Part shown: piece by piece, positions 17,586 through 21,303 of the stretch
Position numbering within the stretch: the first letter of the stretch is position 1
Layout: each line of letters begins with the position of its first letter
Origin: Chara braunii
Taxonomy: Eukaryota; Streptophyta; Charophyceae; Charales; Characeae
Length of the DNA stretch: 21,303 bases
Direction of reading: 5' to 3'
Assembly: GCA_003427395.1 (NCBI GenBank)
Contig: BFEA01000479.1
Span: 943,351-964,653 of the forward strand
The notes under the pieces: model-generated
Seen by the model: only the letters and a program-made list of their open reading frames with translations
The model's database searches: none
What the model was told of the DNA's origin: nothing
Made by a program: the position numbers and the translations under genes

Positions 17586-18635
17586 TGTGAGGATTGAGCC
17601 CTCAAGAAGGGGCCTTGCCATGATGTACATGTTCTGGGCTAAGGGCCCAGCAAGCCTCGTGCCCGCCCTAAGTGAAGGCGGGCCAACAAATCAACAAGAG
17701 CCCTCTGAGCAAACATTTCACGAAGTGGGGTACATACAGTTGCAGCACGCCAGTTGGTTGGGGTGCACCGAGTCTCGAATCTCTGCAAATGTGGAGAACC
17801 CAGGGCCTCTGAGTTAGTTAGGCCCTGGGCACTTGAACGTGAGGCCAACAATGCATGCTGGGTATAGAGGCCGAAAATGCCAAAAGGAAATCGGCCCACT
17901 ATCTGAATCTGGCCGCAGGCCTTGACGAAAGAGGTGCAACTGCATCACCCGGGCCCCAACTGCATCGGGCCTGAGTTCAGGCACCTGGGCCCAGTCGCAG
18001 GCTGAAGGGAGGCCGCCCTCCCGCAACACTGGCATATAGGCAAGCAGGGCGAGAGGGCGGGGATCTTGGCCAATGCGAGCATTGCCGGCACGCTGCGCAA
18101 ATGCGAGCTGCTGCGCTGCTGCGTTGCGCTAGGACGGAGGTGCGAGGCAGGCAGGCGCTAGGCGGTAGGGCGCTGCCTGTGCACTGGGCGCTGGCGGCCA
18201 TAGCCGGGCTGCATAGGGCGCAGGGGAGGTAAGGGCGAAGGTGATTCTTCAGAGGTGAAGGGCGCTGTGTGGGTAACAAGGGAGAGTGTGGGTGAAGAGG
18301 ACACGTACCTGGTGGAGGTGGAGGTCGGCATTGGTGTTGACATCATCACTCGCTGGTAGTCAAGTTGTCCGGTTGCTTTCATTGGTGTGGTTGTAGGCTT
18401 AGTCTGTAGAGTAGATAGGGCGCCTGACGCCATTCACAAGAGAGAGCTACATTGGGTTATGCTGTTGGTGTTTGCCTGTTGGGCTTGGACATTGACTCCC
18501 GATTCTTCTGTATCATTCTCAAATGGATGGTTACTCGGTTCCATTGTGCTATCTGCTCTGGCTTTGACTACTTGGACTTCAGTGTGATTTTGCATCCTGG
18601 ATTTCTGTGCTTCGTCGATATTCATTTTCCATGCA
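17586..18635 (+). repeat. 3' LTR (1050 bp)
   Basis: It starts TGTGAGGATTGAGCC and ends TTCCATGCA. It aligns with 9458-10471 at about 97.6% by eye-count. It contains 37 bases (17719-17755) that the 5' LTR lacks. Confidence 0.95.
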
Positions 18636-20339
18636 CACATACTGTGCCAGAATACAACCGTGCACAATGACAACCATCCTTTACGCCAAAAGGAGGCGAG
18701 TTTAATGTTTCCAAGCCAGGGTACCAGAGTACCAAACAGAGAACGTCACCAGTCATACTACCAGTCAACCACCAGTCCGGTAGAACCTATTTTGTCGAAG
18801 CTATAAAAATGACCAACCCTGGCCAGCCCGGCCGGGAACGTCAGGCCTACTGGGTCACGGTGACTCTGATCAAACTACGCATTCAGTTTGGTACGTTTTC
18901 AAATGTGGACCCGATGAAAAGGAATCTATCCTGCGCCGAAAATTTGCGTTGATAGAAATGAGATTAAACTTCATTAAAGCTCATCGAACTTATCAACGTT
19001 ATCATTCAAGTCATGAAAGTTGGTAGTACTCAGAATATTGTGCACCGACCTTAGGTCCGGTAGGCGGAAACTTCCGATTTGCAGCAGCATACAGCCACGA
19101 GCTTTGGGGGGAAGGGGGTTTGATACGGGTGATTTGACGCTATGAGTGGAGGGAGGAGAAATCAGACAAGAATATATGTGCGTACAGCCGTACGCATGTG
19201 AAAAGTAATACTGAAACGTATTCTTTGAAATTAAGACTTGAAAAAAAAAAAGTACCTCAGGGGGTCTTAGGCCCCCTCTGACGCGAATGAATACAGACCC
19301 GTGCGGTGCATGGATTCCATCCACCACTTTAATGCCAAAAAATGTGTAGGTACTGGTGGTTTAAAAACTGCGAGAGAGCGAAACAGGAGGTGAGTGTCAT
19401 TGTGAATGAACATGATTTCATCACCCCCCTCCTACTGGAATGTCACCCTCACCACCCCTCGCGAGCGCTCGTAGGAACCTCGAGTCTACCAAACGTAGGC
19501 TGTCTGTTGCCTCCCCCATCCTCAGTGTCAATTGTGTTCATCGATTCGGACCAGTTTCAAATTGAAGCGCAGACCGTGGAACATCCAGTGCAAGCAGCTG
19601 CCAGACAACCACCTCAGAGTCCAATAGATAAGAAACAGGCGTACCAAAGGATAACATGAAAAGCATGAAGAAGAGTGAAGGGAGAAGGGAAAGGAGAAGA
19701 TGAGGAGAAAGAAGAAGTGGCCTCAATGTCTTAGAGGAGGGGAAGGAAGAGCGACACGAGTTAAAAAAGTACGTATTTTTTATTATCTCCCGGACGGGAC
19801 TTCGCTGATACAAAAATAAATCATGAATGAATGTATCAGCAAAACCGGACCAGAGGTCCTTGCGGCGTAATGACCCTACCGGTTTTAGCTGGCCGCCTGC
19901 CAGCACTTATATCATGGGGTCTGAGCTGCTTGATCCTCACCCATCCTCAGGCCCTTTGTCACACTGTTTGAATCTTCAAGGGCTCCCACGGACCGGCTTT
20001 TCTCGGGTTTCTTATCAGCTCCTCCTCAAGGGTCTCCCACTTTGTGGCCTTCAAATACCGAGCAACAGACAATTGGAAAGTTCGAATTGTACGCAACACT
20101 TTACTCGTTGATATGTGGAAAGTGATTCACTGCCTGGCAGCTTAAGGCTTTTCTGACAAATCGGGGAACCCTAAACCCGTGCGAATTCTCTCAATTTGGT
20201 TTTGAATCTCACAGCGGTTCATTATGATCTGTGAATCTGGACTTTTGCAGCTTTTCAGTAACTTCAGTGTGATTTGCATGAAATTACCATGAATGTTCTG
20301 AGAATTTGTGGATTGCCATTGGCAAGCCTCTGTGATTAA
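18636..20339. other. No supported gene
   Basis: I find no recognisable coding region on either strand. Small structures seen: three ACCAGTC copies at about 18750-18778; a hairpin TGCGTAC/GTACGCA at 19179-19196; a purine-rich tract at about 19660-19750; a hairpin with perfect 9-bp arms (GCTGATACA 19804-19812 and TGTATCAGC 19832-19840); and a short direct repeat TC.TCAAGGG..TCCCAC at about 19973 and 20023. Open frames of about 100 codons here lack domain character. Confidence 0.45.
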
Positions 20340-20457
20340 GGATTTTGTCGAACTGACGGGCCCTAGGTAGTTTGGCAATTTCACTCATCTGGTTCCGTCT
20401 GGGTTTGAACTCAGGTCTGTATTTCAACAGTTCATGGGTGTACCAAGTGAGCTAGGC
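20340..20457 (-). mobile_element. tRNA-derived SINE, minus-strand copy
   Basis: On the minus strand the head reads AGCCTAGCTCACTTGGTACA, with an A box close to the tRNA consensus (20442-20454), and then a B-box-like GAGTTCAAACCC (20401-20412). It matches the SINE at 2980-3149 along the head (TGTTGAAAT.CAGACC, GGAACCAG) and again at GGGCCCGTCAG (about 20353-20363). The 3' end beyond about 20340 is diverged, and I could not find a clear target-site duplication. This copy looks older or truncated. Confidence 0.7.
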
Positions 20458-20471
20458 TTGTTGGTTACCGT

Positions 20472-20475
<4 letters not shown>

Positions 20476-20514
<39 letters not shown>
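20476..20514. repeat. Poly(T) tract, 39 bases
   Basis: An uninterrupted T run (poly-A on the minus strand). It lies on the head side of the minus-strand SINE, so it is not that SINE's own 3' tail. It could belong to another retroposed piece or be simple slippage. Confidence 0.95.
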
Positions 20515-20661
20515 CCAATTGTGCTGTAACTTTTTTTCGGACTCGGTCCGGCTAGCGGAACGAGGAAGATCACGAGATTTCTGGTTGTAGTCAGGGCAAC
20601 TTGCACTTCCTTCTGTGGCTAGGGCAATAAGATTGTGGTATATGGGCCTTGCTCCACTGAT

Positions 20662-20759
20662 CAACATTCCACATGCATTTTGATGCTTTCCAGATCAGAT
20701 GCATTCAACATTTTGAACGTATCAGGTCCAGAAAGTGTCCAAATGCATGTGGAGTGTTG
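20662..20759. repeat. Imperfect inverted repeat, 29-bp arms
   Basis: The arms at 20662-20690 and 20731-20759 are reverse complements at about 25 of 29 positions, and some mismatches would be G-U pairs in RNA. The loop is 40 bases. The outer part (CAACATTCCACATGCATTTT against CAAATGCATGTGGAGTGTTG) is strongest. It could be a MITE-like remnant or a small-RNA hairpin. Confidence 0.75.
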
Positions 20760-20977
20760 TGTAGGGAAGCGAAGCCCTATGACACATTTTACCATAACAT
20801 TTTACATGAGTGGAGGTTTGTCAAAAGGGCAATGTTGTCACTTGAGTGATCGTGGGTGCAAAGCTCACGCGGTGCAAGAAGCGTAGTGCCAGTTGTAGTG
20901 TTTTTTGTTCATCCACCCGAGGCGTGGTAGCTTTATGTGCTCATATAGTCCGTAGACTATTCCCCTCCTTATATACA

Positions 20978-21075
20978 CACTATCATCCGTGGACTACACT
21001 ATCACCCGTCCTTACACGAACACTATCCCCGTCCTGGACTACACTATTCCGGTCCTCATCGAGGGAGACACTAAC
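20978..21075. repeat. Degenerate short tandem repeat (about 19-27 bp)
   Basis: Copies beginning CACTAT or CACTAA start at 20978, 20997, 21021, 21042 and 21069, each usually followed by CCCGTCC or CCGTGG and GGACTA or CTTACA. A looser copy may precede at about 20950. No coding sense is evident. Confidence 0.75.
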
Positions 21076-21303
21076 CTTCTCTTGGATCAATGGCCACTGT
21101 TGAAGTTTGTTTGGAATGAAAGATTCCCTTCTGTCTTTTTGAATTTTTTTTTCTTTCTGTCATTGCGAAAGGGATAGTGTAGCATATCAGAAAGTGAAAT
21201 GCACTAACAGCCTAGGATCTAGCAATGATGAAAGTGGCAACAACCAGCAGCATAGATGCAACATTCACCAGATGTCAATGTGCACAATGCAACAAGTAAA
21301 CCA
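21076..21303. other. Nothing recognised at the window end
   Basis: AT-leaning unique sequence with a short T tract at about 21140-21152. I see no gene, repeat or element end. Confidence 0.4.

Larger units (their letters stand above)
9458..18635 (+). mobile_element. Ty3/gypsy chromovirus-like LTR retrotransposon, defective
   Basis: Both LTRs, the PBS, gag, protease, RT, RNase H, integrase, a chromodomain-like tail and the PPT are present in the order typical of Ty3/gypsy (integrase after RNase H). Total length is 9178 bp. The copy cannot make its own proteins. There are in-frame stops in gag, between RT and RNase H and before integrase, frame changes at gag/protease and protease/RT, and a 289-bp duplication in RNase H. 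The two LTRs differ at about 24 of ~1013 aligned bases, with roughly 14 transitions and 10 transversions by eye, plus a 37-bp indel, so the insertion is not very recent. The sequences just outside (ACACG left, CACAT right) are not a clean 5-bp target-site duplication. Confidence 0.95.

Noticed and set aside
20476-20514. Poly(T) as the tail of the minus-strand SINE
   Set aside because: It lies upstream of the SINE head on that strand, the wrong end for a 3' poly-A tail.

Overview
The window looks like nuclear DNA of a plant-lineage eukaryote with a large, repeat-rich genome. There are no bacterial-style operons. It holds spaced-out microsatellites, small tandem duplications, splice-like sites, two copies of a tRNA-derived SINE and one long Ty3/gypsy (chromovirus-type) LTR retrotransposon primed by initiator tRNA-Met. 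The retroelement protein style and a plant-type cyclic-nucleotide-gated channel (CNGC) exon suggest a streptophyte. A charophyte alga such as Chara is my best guess, but it is an inference made without a database search.

Layout. Positions 1-2965 are mostly non-coding: (AG)n, (AC)n(AG)n, a 120-bp tandem duplication, an AT-rich island and short repeats. A SINE with a clean 14-bp target-site duplication lies at about 2980-3149. A well-preserved exon encoding the C-linker segment of a CNGC channel is at 3515-3635, with no neighbouring channel exon visible. From 3636 to 9457 there are more local duplications (80 bp, ~54 bp, a 37-bp minisatellite), a hairpin, and three weaker coding candidates: a C-terminal exon at 6690-7013, a small secreted-peptide-like reading at 7662-7805, and an exon with a splice donor at 9200-9425.

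Positions 9458-18635 are a complete-length but broken LTR retrotransposon: 5' LTR, PBS, a long leader with scattered N bases, gag, protease, reverse transcriptase, RNase H, integrase with a chromodomain-like tail, PPT, 3' LTR. The proteins follow the usual order, but the reading is broken by at least six in-frame stops, several frame changes, a short deletion at the RT N-terminus and a 289-bp tandem duplication in RNase H. The protease active site and an integrase zinc-finger cysteine are also altered. By my eye-count the LTRs differ at about 24 of ~1013 aligned bases (about 2.4%) plus one 37-bp indel.

Positions 18636-21303 are non-coding as far as I can see. They hold a second SINE copy on the minus strand (about 20340-20457), a 39-base T tract, a ~98-bp imperfect hairpin and a degenerate 19-27-bp tandem repeat. 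I see no complete host gene and no convincing previously undescribed system. The most informative items are the SINE pair, the orphan CNGC exon and the anatomy of the damaged retroelement.
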